The translations under genes and the position numbers were made by a program. Under the pieces are notes generated by a model, which ran no database searches, was not told the DNA's origin, and saw only the letters and a program-made list of their open reading frames with translations. A stretch of DNA of 31,264 nt from Desulfotignum sp032250905 (GTDB lineage Bacteria > Desulfobacterota > Desulfobacteria > Desulfobacterales > Desulfobacteraceae), in NCBI GenBank assembly GCA_032250905.1, contig JAVVEQ010000041.1, forward strand, positions 1 through 31,264, read 5' to 3'. This document shows, in pieces, positions 1 to 7,680 of the stretch (the first letter of the stretch is position 1; each line of letters opens with the position of its first letter).

Positions 1-44
1 GACCAATTTTCAAAGATCAAACATCGGGTACTTCATTGATTTTT

Positions 45-63
45 GGTCACAACTTCTGTGACC
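45..63. other. Small perfect hairpin near left edge
   Basis: The 7-bp arms GGTCACA and TGTGACC flank the 5-nt loop ACTTC. Flanking T and A runs could extend the stem past one bulged G. Neither strand has a T-tract directly after the stem, so it is not a clear terminator. It lies beyond the tyrS terminator and may belong to a gene outside the window. Bases 1-44 show nothing else I can name. Confidence 0.4.
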
Positions 64-88
64 GAAAAACCTGCACAATATACATTCC

Positions 89-114
89 AAAAAAGGGTTT
101 GTCAAACCCTTTTT
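89..114 (-). terminator. Intrinsic terminator after tyrS
   Basis: A perfect 11-bp stem is formed by bases 90-100 and 104-114, with the 3-nt loop GTC. On the minus strand the stem ends in a T-tract (complement of the A-run at 89-94). It starts just 5 nt past the tyrS stop codon, as expected for the end of the rny-tyrS transcript. The stem is nearly symmetric and has T-runs on both strands, so it could also stop transcription entering from the left. Confidence 0.85.
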
Positions 115-118
115 CAAC

Positions 119-1405
119 TCATTTTAAAATTATCTTATGATACTTCTTTTTCCCGGCCCGCAAAAGGATTTCTTCCTGATCCAGATCGGCTTCATCCATC
201 TTCTGGTCCAAGGCAGATACCCGGTTTCCATTCACATATGCACCGCCCTGCTGCACCAGACGGCGGGCATCTGATTTGGAAGAGCACAAGCCAGTCCGGG
301 TAAACAGATCAACCACCAGATCGTTATCCACAAGATCTTTTTTATCGATGTGTGTTGCCGGAACAGAGTCATCGGTTGCCGTTGAATGGACGCCCCGGGG
401 AATCGTTGAACCCGGCAGGAGCGTGTCCGGCACCTCAATGACACCGAATACGGATGCCGCCGATTTCAGGGCGTTGCGGGCCTCGGTTTCTCCATGGGCA
501 ATCTTTGTGGCCTCATATGCCAAAATGGTTTTGGCCTTGTTCAGATCAGCACCTGCCAGTGTCTTGACCTGATCGATTTGATTCATGGGAAGGAAGGTGA
601 ACAGCGACAGGAACCGGACCACATCCGCATCATCACAATTGACCCAGAACTGGTAATACTCATAGGGTGAAAATCGATCCGGATCCAGCCAAACGGCCCC
701 TTTGTGGGTTTTTCCCATCTTGATGCCGGCTGCGGTGGTAATCAACGGAAAAGTGATGCCAAAGGCCTGCTTTCCCAAGGTTCTTCGTATCAGGTCAATC
801 CCGACCACAATGTTGCCCCACTGATCACTGCCTCCCATTTGAAGCAGACAATCATAATTTTGCGCCAGTTTCATGAAGTCATAGGCCTGAAGCAGCATAT
901 AATTGAACTCGATGAATGTCAGCCCTTCTTCCGATGCCATCCGTGCCTTATAACTTTCCGCCTTGATCATCCGGTTGATGGAAAAATGCCGGCCGATATC
1001 TCTTAAAAACGGAATATACCCCAGTTTTGTCAACCATTCGGCATTGTCCAGCAGCAGGGCCTGATCATTGCCAAAATGGATGAACCTGGACAGCTGCGCC
1101 TGGATCCCGGCTTTATTTTCATCAATCTGTTCCTGGGTGATGATCTGGCGCATTTCGGTTTTGCCGGACGGATCGCCGATCAGCCCGGTCCCGCCGCCCA
1201 CCAGGGCAATAGGCCGATGTCCACAGCGCTGCATATGGGCCAGCGCCATGATACACACCAGACTGCCCACATGCAGACTGGAGGCGGTGGGGTCAAATCC
1301 GATATAACAGGTCGCCCGGTTATTTTCCAGATATGCTTCAAGCTCGGATGTGTGGGTCACCGCGTCAATGAAACCGCGTTCTTTCAACACTGTTAAAACA
1401 TTCAT
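119..1405 (-). CDS. tyrS: Tyrosyl-tRNA synthetase
   Basis: Attaches tyrosine to tRNA-Tyr using ATP, in the cytoplasm. The product is 428 aa, close to the usual bacterial TyrRS length (about 420). It shows the class I signature HVGS (residues 45-48, HIGH equivalent) within FDPTASSLHVGSL, and KMGKT (229-233, the KMSKS loop). The C-terminus, about residues 360-428, looks like an S4 RNA-binding domain (VNGNRVS region). I chose the ATG at 1405, which has AGGG 5 nt upstream and lies 10 nt after the rny stop. A start 30 nt further upstream would overlap rny and add ten residues outside the family core. It is probably co-transcribed with rny and followed by an intrinsic terminator. Identification is secure; only the exact start is open. 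Confidence 0.96.
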   Translation of the reverse strand: MNVLTVLKERGFIDAVTHTSELEAYLENNRATCYIGFDPTASSLHVGSLVCIMALAHMQRCGHRPIALVGGGTGLIGDPSGKTEMRQIITQEQIDENKAGIQAQLSRFIHFGNDQALLLDNAEWLTKLGYIPFLRDIGRHFSINRMIKAESYKARMASEEGLTFIEFNYMLLQAYDFMKLAQNYDCLLQMGGSDQWGNIVVGIDLIRRTLGKQAFGITFPLITTAAGIKMGKTHKGAVWLDPDRFSPYEYYQFWVNCDDADVVRFLSLFTFLPMNQIDQVKTLAGADLNKAKTILAYEATKIAHGETEARNALKSAASVFGVIEVPDTLLPGSTIPRGVHSTATDDSVPATHIDKKDLVDNDLVVDLFTRTGLCSSKSDARRLVQQGGAYVNGNRVSALDQKMDEADLDQEEILLRAGKKKYHKIILK

Positions 1406-1415
1406 GACTTCCCTG

Positions 1416-2975
1416 CTATTTTTTGGTATATTCAACCGCTCTGGTTTCTCTGATCACCACGACCTTAACCTGACCTGGAAAGGTCAAATTTTCTTCAATC
1501 TGCCGGGCAATTTCTCTGGACAGCATCACGGCATCTTCATCACTGATCTTTTCACTTTCCGTGATCACCCGGATTTCACGTCCCGCCTGAATGGCATAGG
1601 TATTGACCACCCCGTCAAAAGAATTTGCTATTTTTTCAAGATCTTCCAGCCGTTTAACGTAATTCTCAAGACTTTCTTTTCTAGCTCCCGGTCTGGCTCC
1701 GGACAGGGCGTCCGCTGCCTGAACAATGTAATCATACACAGATGTGGGCATTTGATCTTCATGATGGGCGGCAATGGCATTGACCACACAATCGATTTCA
1801 CCATATTTTTTGGCCAGTTTGGCGCCGATAATGGCATGCGCCCCATCCACTTCATGGTCCACGGCCTTGCCGATATCATGGAGCAGACCCATCCGCTTGG
1901 CCAGCTTGACATCCAGTTTCAGTTCAGAAGCAATAACTCCTGCCAGGAATGCCACTTCAATCGAATGTTGAAGCACGTTCTGTGCATACGATGTTCGAAA
2001 TTTTAATTTCCCCAGAACTTTGATCAATTCAGAATTGATGCCATGTACCCCCAGATCGAAAGCAGCCTGCTCTCCCGCTTCCTTGATGGCAAGATCCACT
2101 TCCTTTCCAGCCCGTTCAACCACATCCTCTATTCTGGCCGGGTGAATCCGCCCGTCGGAGATCAATTTTTCCAGAGAAAGCCGTGCGACTTCGCGTCGAA
2201 CCGGATTGAAACCTGAAAGTATCACCGCTTCAGGGGTATCATCGATAATCAGATCAATACCGGTAGCCGCTTCCAATGCCCGAATGTTTCGCCCTTCTCT
2301 GCCGATGATTCTGCCTTTCATTTCATCACCCGGCAAATGCACCACAGAAACAGTTCTTTCCGCCACATAATCCCCGGCATATCTCTGAATGGCGGTGGAT
2401 ATGATTTTTTTGGCCTCCTTGTCCGCCTGTTCTTTGGCTTCCGTGGTAATTTTTTTTACCAGTTTGGCACCTTCATGTCGGGCCTCTTCTTCCATGGTTT
2501 TCAGCAGCAATTCTGTGGCTTCGTCCAATGTCAGCCCGGAAATTTTTTCCAGTTCCTGCCGGGTTTCTTCCACCAGAGCCTTGTAATGCATTTCATCTCT
2601 GGCCACAGCATCCAGCTTTTCATTTATTTCAGCTTCTTTGTTCTGAAATTCCGCCTCTTTCTGTGCCAGCAGGTCTTCCGACAGATCCAGCTTCTCACTT
2701 TTTTTGGAAAGTCTTCGTGCCTCTTTTTTTAATTCTTCTCTGGTTTCCTGAGTTTCGGCATCAAAGCTGCCCTTCATCTCCAAAAGCCGGGATTTTGCTT
2801 CCAGCTGGGCTTCTTTTATCAATGTTTCCGCTTTGATTTCAGCGGCTTCAATAATCCGTCTTTGTTCTTCTTCTATATTGAGCTTTTCCAGGGAAAACTT
2901 TTTCTTGAGTCTGAAAAAACCCACGACCCCCAATACCAGCAGCACAACAATAATCAGAGAGAGTACAATTTCCAT
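1416..2975 (-). CDS. rny: Ribonuclease Y
   Basis: Membrane-anchored endoribonuclease that starts mRNA decay. The 519-aa product has the family layout in order: one N-terminal transmembrane helix (about residues 2-21), a long charged coiled coil (about 25-200), a KH RNA-binding domain with GREGRN at 225-230, and an HD phosphohydrolase domain with the metal-binding HD pair at 366-367 (HDIGK). Length matches the family (about 510-520). The ATG is preceded by AAGGAG about 9 nt upstream. It sits between the 6S RNA locus and tyrS, with its own likely promoter at 3057-3085. Nothing is missing or broken. Confidence 0.96.
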   Translation of the reverse strand: MEIVLSLIIVVLLVLGVVGFFRLKKKFSLEKLNIEEEQRRIIEAAEIKAETLIKEAQLEAKSRLLEMKGSFDAETQETREELKKEARRLSKKSEKLDLSEDLLAQKEAEFQNKEAEINEKLDAVARDEMHYKALVEETRQELEKISGLTLDEATELLLKTMEEEARHEGAKLVKKITTEAKEQADKEAKKIISTAIQRYAGDYVAERTVSVVHLPGDEMKGRIIGREGRNIRALEAATGIDLIIDDTPEAVILSGFNPVRREVARLSLEKLISDGRIHPARIEDVVERAGKEVDLAIKEAGEQAAFDLGVHGINSELIKVLGKLKFRTSYAQNVLQHSIEVAFLAGVIASELKLDVKLAKRMGLLHDIGKAVDHEVDGAHAIIGAKLAKKYGEIDCVVNAIAAHHEDQMPTSVYDYIVQAADALSGARPGARKESLENYVKRLEDLEKIANSFDGVVNTYAIQAGREIRVITESEKISDEDAVMLSREIARQIEENLTFPGQVKVVVIRETRAVEYTKK

Positions 2976-3003
2976 TCAACCGGTCTCCTTCGCAATAGAT
3001 ATA

Positions 3004-3045
3004 ATTATCAGCACCCGGATCTCAGCGTGCTGCGTGTCTGATAAT
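3004..3045 (-). promoter_or_regulatory. Hairpin in the rny leader
   Basis: Arms ATTATCAG (3004-3011) and CTGATAAT (3038-3045) are perfect complements. They extend inward by CAC/GTG past a single bulged T, giving about 11 bp. A competing shorter hairpin can form from CAGCAC and GTGCTG inside the same segment. It lies between the predicted rny transcription start and the rny ribosome-binding site. No T-tract follows, so it is unlikely to be a terminator. A role in mRNA 5'-end stability or autoregulation is only an inference. Confidence 0.45.
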
Positions 3046-3056
3046 CATTCAACAGA

Positions 3057-3085
3057 ATTATAAAATGGAATGAGGATTCAAATAA
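3057..3085 (-). promoter_or_regulatory. Candidate sigma-70 promoter for rny-tyrS
   Basis: A perfect -10 TATAAT lies on the minus strand at 3062-3057. With a 17-nt spacer the -35 would be TTATTT, a weak match. The predicted start is near 3050, just past the 6S RNA 3' end, leaving a leader of about 75 nt before rny. It could also serve only as an internal promoter within a longer transcript. Confidence 0.4.
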
Positions 3086-3090
3086 GGCGG

Positions 3091-3266
3091 GATTAGAAAA
3101 CGCTGTAAGAAACAGTTGCCCCCGCAAATTGCCGTGTTGTGTCAAAGGCTTTGAACCATTGGTTCAAAGGTGGGTACCCAGTTAATACCTTCAGGCTTTT
3201 CCTTGCTGACGAGGAACCTGCGCACCGGTATCAGGGTGAGCGCCCTTTTCTGTAAGCGTTAGGACA
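3091..3266 (-). ncRNA. ssrS: 6S RNA (probable)
   Basis: 6S RNA binds the sigma-70 holoenzyme and mimics an open promoter. The 355-nt gap between zapA and rny has no ORF but holds a structured element. The minus strand has the motif ACC-TTTGAACC-AAT-GGTTCAAAG (near 3171-3147), closely resembling the CCTTGAACC..GGTTCAAGG element of E. coli 6S RNA. The ends pair: AACGCT near 3260 with AGCGTT at 3104-3099, then AGAAA with TTTCT after an internal loop, as in the 6S closing stem. A TATAAT lies at 3278-3273, about 7 nt before the proposed 5' end. The length of about 175 nt fits. zapA-ssrS is also the gene order in gammaproteobacteria. The exact ends are estimates. Confidence 0.75.
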
Positions 3267-3272
3267 AAGTCT

Positions 3273-3278
3273 ATTATA
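3273..3278 (-). promoter_or_regulatory. -10 box of the 6S RNA promoter
   Basis: A perfect TATAAT on the minus strand, about 7 nt before the proposed 6S RNA 5' end near 3266. No good -35 is visible at 16-18 nt spacing, where a C-rich stretch lies. The 6S RNA may alternatively be processed from a zapA read-through transcript. Confidence 0.45.
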
Positions 3279-3330
3279 CAATCACGCACATTGCAGGGGG
3301 TGGACTTATTTATGATCCAACTGTTTCTCA

Positions 3331-3621
3331 TTACAAACCGTTATCAATTTTATTCATCAGGGATGAAATTTTTTTCTCCATGTCTTTCTCACGTTCAGCA
3401 TACTGCATTTTCAACTCATGATGATCCTTGGACAGATTTATGGCGGCAAGAAGCAAAATTGCCATTTTGTTTCTTGCTGAATTTTTGTTCGGAACCATAC
3501 GCTCTGCCTCCTGGATATAATCAGTCAAAGATTGAACAACCTTTTTCGGATTTTTTACCTGATCATCCGGTTTAAATCTGAACTCTTCTCCAAAAAGATC
3601 AATTTTGATAATTTCATCCAA
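3331..3621 (-). CDS. zapA: Cell division protein ZapA
   Basis: ZapA binds FtsZ filaments and bundles them at the division site. The 96-aa product shows the family pattern: an N-terminal beta-rich segment (IKIDLFGEEFRFK), then a helix containing the conserved region with MAILLLAAINLS (about residues 52-64), and a C-terminal coiled coil. Length is typical (about 90-110 aa). The start is an unusual TTG at 3621, preceded by AAAGGGA at 5-nt spacing; no ATG lies upstream near enough to replace it. It follows the ZapB-like gene on the same strand and precedes the 6S RNA. Confidence 0.85.
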   Translation of the reverse strand: MDEIIKIDLFGEEFRFKPDDQVKNPKKVVQSLTDYIQEAERMVPNKNSARNKMAILLLAAINLSKDHHELKMQYAEREKDMEKKISSLMNKIDNGL

Positions 3622-3664
3622 TGATATCCCTTTACCGAAACACGCTCATCGGTCTTGTAGCTTT

Positions 3665-3913
3665 TCAGGTCTCTTCTGACCGGGTAAAACTGTTCAGTTT
3701 GGTCAAAAGACCGTCAATTTTTGATTGAATCACTGTTTCCTGTTCAGAAATCCGTGCTTCTGTCTGGATTCTTTCTTCCAGATCTGACTCCAGTTGCTGT
3801 ATTCGCCGTGTCAGTTCCTGATTCTCTATCTGCAAAGACCGAAAACGTTCCAGCAGCATATCGACTTTTTTGTCGATGTCATCAAACTTGTTATGTATCT
3901 GTTCATTCCCCAA
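3665..3913 (-). CDS. ZapB-like coiled-coil division protein
   Basis: A small 82-aa protein predicted to be coiled coil almost throughout: heptad-like charged sequence from about residue 8 to 75, with no membrane segment or catalytic motif. Size, composition and position immediately before zapA fit ZapB, which links ZapA to the division apparatus. Such short coiled coils carry little family signal, so the name rests mainly on context. The start is TTG at 3913 with AGGA about 9 nt upstream. The first in-frame ATG would remove about 18 residues. It lies about 60 nt downstream of the uridylyltransferase gene. Confidence 0.65.
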   Translation of the reverse strand: MGNEQIHNKFDDIDKKVDMLLERFRSLQIENQELTRRIQQLESDLEERIQTEARISEQETVIQSKIDGLLTKLNSFTRSEET

Positions 3914-3972
3914 ATTTTATAATCCTGTGATGGTAAATTTGAAATCAGTATAGATCAAATCTCTTGACAAAG

Positions 3973-4728
3973 TCAAGGCAATTCATTTTGCATTGAAACC
4001 GCCTGAATCCTTGTTTTTTCGAGTTCACCCAGTGTATTTATCCCCAGAACCTGCCCCGAATCCTTCACCATTTTCACAGCCATTTTTTCATTTTTTCTAC
4101 AGGCGATTCCCACCACATCGGTCAAATAAAACTCCGCCTGCTGATTGTCCTGTTTCACCAAATCCAGTGCCTGGGTGAGGAACCGGCGGTCAAAACAATA
4201 TATCCCGGTGTTGATGCGTTTGATTTTTTTCTCATCTTCACTGGCATCGGCTTCCTCCCGGATCGTCATAACATGATTGTGTTGATCCTGCAACACACGT
4301 CCGTATCCAGTGGGATGGTCCAGATCAGCAGCCAGGATCGTTACTTTGGCGTGGGAATTTCTATGGGATGACACCAGGTTTATCACGGTTTCAGGCTGAA
4401 TCATCGGCACATCCCCATACAGGACCACCACATCCCTGATTTCGCTGGTAAGTGCCGGCAATGCGCACTTCACTGCATCACCGGTTCCCAGAAGGTGTTG
4501 CTGCATACAGAAATTCACCGGATAGCAGGAAGATACCGCCTGCTGCACTTTTTCCGCCTGATGGCCCACCACCACATGAATCTGATGAACCGGTACCACC
4601 TGTCTGGCACAGTCAATGACATGCATGATCATCGGCTTTCCAGCCACTTTGTGAAGCACCTTGGGCAGATCCGATTTCATTCTGGAACCTTTTCCTGCCG
4701 CCAGAATAATCACACTCAACGCATCCAT
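3973..4728 (-). CDS. GlmU-like UDP-GlcNAc pyrophosphorylase, uridylyltransferase domain only
   Basis: Nucleotidyltransferase predicted to make UDP-N-acetylglucosamine from UTP and GlcNAc-1-phosphate for cell wall precursors. The 251-aa product shows the N-terminal GlmU signatures: LAAGKGSRM (9-17) followed by PKVLHKVAGKPM, the QHLLGTGDA motif (77-85), and YGDVP (104-108) with the metal-binding Asp. It ends at the domain border. The left-handed beta-helix acetyltransferase half of standard GlmU (about 450 aa) is absent, and the next gene begins only 60 nt later with no remnant. The ATG has AAGGA about 8 nt upstream. Acetylation of glucosamine-1-phosphate must be done by another protein. A related sugar nucleotidyltransferase with a different substrate cannot be excluded. 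Confidence 0.8.
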   Translation of the reverse strand: MDALSVIILAAGKGSRMKSDLPKVLHKVAGKPMIMHVIDCARQVVPVHQIHVVVGHQAEKVQQAVSSCYPVNFCMQQHLLGTGDAVKCALPALTSEIRDVVVLYGDVPMIQPETVINLVSSHRNSHAKVTILAADLDHPTGYGRVLQDQHNHVMTIREEADASEDEKKIKRINTGIYCFDRRFLTQALDLVKQDNQQAEFYLTDVVGIACRKNEKMAVKMVKDSGQVLGINTLGELEKTRIQAVSMQNELP

Positions 4729-4766
4729 TTTATTTCCTTATCAAGGACAGACCCGTATTTGATCAG

Positions 4767-4801
4767 AAAAAAAGGGTGCGCCCCAATGGGATGCACCCTT
4801 T
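4767..4801 (-). terminator. Intrinsic terminator after atpC
   Basis: Arms AAAGGGTGC (4771-4779) and GCACCCTTT (4793-4801) pair perfectly, with a smaller CCC/GGG helix inside. On the minus strand the stem is followed by a seven-base T-tract (4773-4767). It lies 30 nt past the atpC stop and separates the ATP synthase operon from the glmU-like gene. Confidence 0.9.
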
Positions 4802-4830
4802 ATAAAGCAAAAAACAAAAAAACGGGTCAG

Positions 4831-5241
4831 CTACTTTCCGTGTTGCGCCACTTTCAACCGGTGCAGGGCACGTCGCAATGCGAGCTCAGCACGCAGCAGA
4901 TCAATGCCGGCCGCCCGATTGGCCAGGCGCTGTTCTGCCCGCTCCTTGGCTGCCTGTGCCCTGACAATGTCGATATCCTGCTGAGCTTCAGCAGATTCGG
5001 CCAGAATCGTGACTTTATCCGGCAACACCTCAGCAAAACCGCCGTTCACAAACAGCGCCCGTTGCTTACCATTGTCGTCTTTAAATCTCAGCGTTCCCAC
5101 TTTCAGAGAAGTCAGAAACGTGGTATGTCCCTTGAGAGCACCGAACTCACCTTCCGATCCGGGTGCTACAACGGTTTCCACTGTTTCTCTGACCACGGCC
5201 TTCTGTGGTGTTACCACTTCAAGAATCAATTTTTCAGCCAT
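4831..5241 (-). CDS. atpC: F1 ATP synthase epsilon subunit
   Basis: Central-stalk subunit of the F1 sector that couples rotor and catalytic head and can inhibit ATP hydrolysis. The 136-aa product has the N-terminal beta-sandwich (LILEVVTPQKAVV through GALKGHTTFLTSLKVGTL and VNGGFAEVLPDKVTILAE, about residues 4-85) and a C-terminal helical hairpin rich in Arg, Ala and Glu (about 90-132). Length is typical. GGAGG lies about 6 nt before the ATG. It follows atpD by 17 nt and closes the operon ahead of the terminator. Confidence 0.96.
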   Translation of the reverse strand: MAEKLILEVVTPQKAVVRETVETVVAPGSEGEFGALKGHTTFLTSLKVGTLRFKDDNGKQRALFVNGGFAEVLPDKVTILAESAEAQQDIDIVRAQAAKERAEQRLANRAAGIDLLRAELALRRALHRLKVAQHGK

Positions 5242-5258
5242 GTGTTACCTCCGGGGGA

Positions 5259-6665
5259 TTATTCGGCTTTAGCCTTTTTAATGGCATCTTCGATAGAACC
5301 CACCATATAGAAGGCATTTTCCGGAAGATCATCATGTTTTCCTTCTATAATTTCTTTAAATGATCTAACGGTATCTTCAACTTTTACAAAGGCACCCGGC
5401 ATACCGGTAAAGGTTTCAGCCACATGGAATGGCTGGGACAAAAATTTCTGCAGTTTTCTGGCCCGCTGAACCGTCACTTTGTCTTCATCAGACAATTCAT
5501 CCATACCCAGAATAGCAATAATATCCTGCAGCTCTTTATATTTTTGAAGGGTCTGCTGAACCACCCGGGCCACGTAGTAATGTTCTTCACCAATATAGTT
5601 GGCATCCAGAATCCGTGAGGTTGAGTCCAGCGGATCCACAGCCGGATAAATCCCCAGCTCCGCAATCTGACGGGACAACACCACGGTGCCGTCCAGATGG
5701 GCAAAGGTCGTGGCCGGTGCCGGGTCAGTCAAGTCATCCGCAGGCACATAAACGCACTGAACTGCAGTGATCGAACCCTTATCCGTAGAGGTGATACGTT
5801 CCTGAAGTTCACCCATGTCCACGGCCAGGGTGGGCTGGTACCCCACGGCAGACGGCATACGACCCAGGGTGGCGGACACTTCTGAACCGGCCTGGGTGAA
5901 GCGGAAGATGTTGTCGATAAACAGCAGCACATCCTGGCCTTCCACATCACGGAAATATTCCGCACAGGTCAAAGCGGACAGCGCCACCCGGGCCCGGGCT
6001 CCCGGAGGTTCGGTCATCTGGCCGTAGACCAGGGCGCATTTGGGAAGAACCCCTGAATCCTTCATTTCATGATACAGGTCGTTTCCTTCACGGGTGCGTT
6101 CCCCCACGCCGCCGAATACGGAAATACCGCCATGCTGCATGGCGATATTGTTTACCATTTCCATCATGATAACGGTTTTACCCACACCGGCTCCCCCGAA
6201 CATCCCCATTTTACCGCCCCGGGGAAAGGGTACCAGCAGATCGATCACCTTGACACCGGTCTCAAGTACCCGAACAGAGGTATCCTGTTCAATAAATGTC
6301 GGGGCATGCCTGTGAATGGGCATGGTTTTTTCACGGGAAATATCCCCCAGGCCGTCCACCGGTTTTCCCACAACATTCAATACCCGTCCCAGAGAGGCTT
6401 CACCCACGGGCATCATGATGGGTGCCCCGGTATCTTTAACCGGTATACCCCGCTGGAGGCCGTCGGTCACATCCATGCCGATGCACCGGACCATGTTGTC
6501 TCCCAGATGCTGGGCCACCTCAATGACCAGGTTGTCTTCTTCGTCCCCGATGGTGGGGTTGGTGACGGTCAGGGCGGTGAGAACCGGCGGAAGGTTGCCG
6601 GGTGTAAATTCAACGTCAACAACAGCACCCATGACTTGTGCTATTTTTCCTATATTTTCAGCCAT
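5259..6665 (-). CDS. atpD: F1 ATP synthase beta subunit
   Basis: Catalytic subunit of F1 ATP synthase. The 468-aa product has Walker A GGAGVGKT (157-164), the GERTREGNDLYHEM region, Walker B-like DVLLFIDNIFRF, and the ALSALTCAEYFRD and MPSAVGYQPTL segments typical of beta subunits. Length is normal (about 465-475). It lies 49 nt after atpG in the b'-b-delta-alpha-gamma-beta-epsilon operon. No unusual features. Confidence 0.98.
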   Translation of the reverse strand: MAENIGKIAQVMGAVVDVEFTPGNLPPVLTALTVTNPTIGDEEDNLVIEVAQHLGDNMVRCIGMDVTDGLQRGIPVKDTGAPIMMPVGEASLGRVLNVVGKPVDGLGDISREKTMPIHRHAPTFIEQDTSVRVLETGVKVIDLLVPFPRGGKMGMFGGAGVGKTVIMMEMVNNIAMQHGGISVFGGVGERTREGNDLYHEMKDSGVLPKCALVYGQMTEPPGARARVALSALTCAEYFRDVEGQDVLLFIDNIFRFTQAGSEVSATLGRMPSAVGYQPTLAVDMGELQERITSTDKGSITAVQCVYVPADDLTDPAPATTFAHLDGTVVLSRQIAELGIYPAVDPLDSTSRILDANYIGEEHYYVARVVQQTLQKYKELQDIIAILGMDELSDEDKVTVQRARKLQKFLSQPFHVAETFTGMPGAFVKVEDTVRSFKEIIEGKHDDLPENAFYMVGSIEDAIKKAKAE

Positions 6666-6714
6666 TTTTTTCTCCTAAATAAAGCTGTTTATATACTGTG
6701 ATGTATATTGTTTT

Positions 6715-7608
6715 TTATCCCTTAAGCGCTTCCGCACCACCGACGATATCCATGAGTTCGCCGGTAATCTGAGCCTGACGCGTCTTGTTGAAGATGGTCT
6801 GAAGTTCCAGTACCATGTCTTCACAGGCCTTGGTGGCATTTTCCATGGCCCGCATCCTTGCGGCATGTTCACTGGTTGAGGTCTGAAGCAGCGCATTATA
6901 GATCTGAATAAACACGTTCTTGGGCAGCATTTCACCCAAAAGCACGTCGGATGACGGCTCACAGATATGTTCCGGCAGAAACGAATCCGCTGCGTCCGTG
7001 GGTTTTTCCTCCACCATGTCCACCAGAGACGGAATGGGCAGAATCTGCTTGATCACCGGTACCTGCCTGGCCATACTCTCAAATTCAGAATAAATGACAT
7101 GGACTTCATCCACATCTCCGACAAGAAAACTGTCAATGAGCAGCTGGCCCGGTTTGGATGCCATGGAAAAATCAATTTTCCCTCCCACCACATCCAGAAA
7201 TTCCGCATCAAGGGTATACGGGGATTTTCTGACCCAGTCTCTTCCTTTCTTACCAAAGCAGTAAAAGGACACCTCTTTGTGCTGCAGATCGGATTGAACG
7301 AATTTTCTGGCCCTGTCTATCAAATTGATATTAAATCCGCCACATAACCCCCTGTCGGATGTACACAGAACCAAAACCACCTTTTTGACTTCCTGGGCCG
7401 GCACCAGCAACGGACTGACATCTGAACCGGATTTGCCCGCAATGCTGCCCAGCACCTCAGAGAATTTGGAGGCATAGGGCTTGAACCGCTCCATATTGGT
7501 CTGACAGCCCCGCAGTCTTGAAGTGGCAACCATTTTCATGGCAGAAGTGATCTGCTTTGTTTTTTTAACGCTGCTGATCTTGGATTTAACTTCTTTGAGT
7601 GTTGCCAT
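6715..7608 (-). CDS. atpG: F1 ATP synthase gamma subunit
   Basis: Rotor shaft of F1. The 297-aa product begins with the conserved MATLKEVKSKISSVKKTKQITSAMKMVA-type N-terminal helix. It has the conserved SDRGLCGGFN segment (about residues 83-92) and ends with the helix carrying ENATKACEDMVLELQTIFNKTRQAQIT, which turns inside the alpha/beta ring. Length is typical. It lies between atpA and atpD in the standard order. Confidence 0.97.
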   Translation of the reverse strand: MATLKEVKSKISSVKKTKQITSAMKMVATSRLRGCQTNMERFKPYASKFSEVLGSIAGKSGSDVSPLLVPAQEVKKVVLVLCTSDRGLCGGFNINLIDRARKFVQSDLQHKEVSFYCFGKKGRDWVRKSPYTLDAEFLDVVGGKIDFSMASKPGQLLIDSFLVGDVDEVHVIYSEFESMARQVPVIKQILPIPSLVDMVEEKPTDAADSFLPEHICEPSSDVLLGEMLPKNVFIQIYNALLQTSTSEHAARMRAMENATKACEDMVLELQTIFNKTRQAQITGELMDIVGGAEALKG

Positions 7609-7680
7609 TGTATCTACCTTTCAAGCCTAATAATTTCAAGTTACCGTAACGATTAGATTTTCAAGAACTGTTCACATCGA

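Noticed and set aside
3091..3266. 6S RNA read from the plus strand
   Set aside because: The palindromic TTGAACC element reads on both strands, but the TATAAT, the flanking ACC/AAG context and the zapA-to-rny direction fit only the minus strand.
3973..4728. GlmU truncated by a recent frameshift
   Set aside because: No beta-helix coding remnant exists in any frame downstream; the zapB-like gene begins within 60 nt. The protein ends at a domain border.
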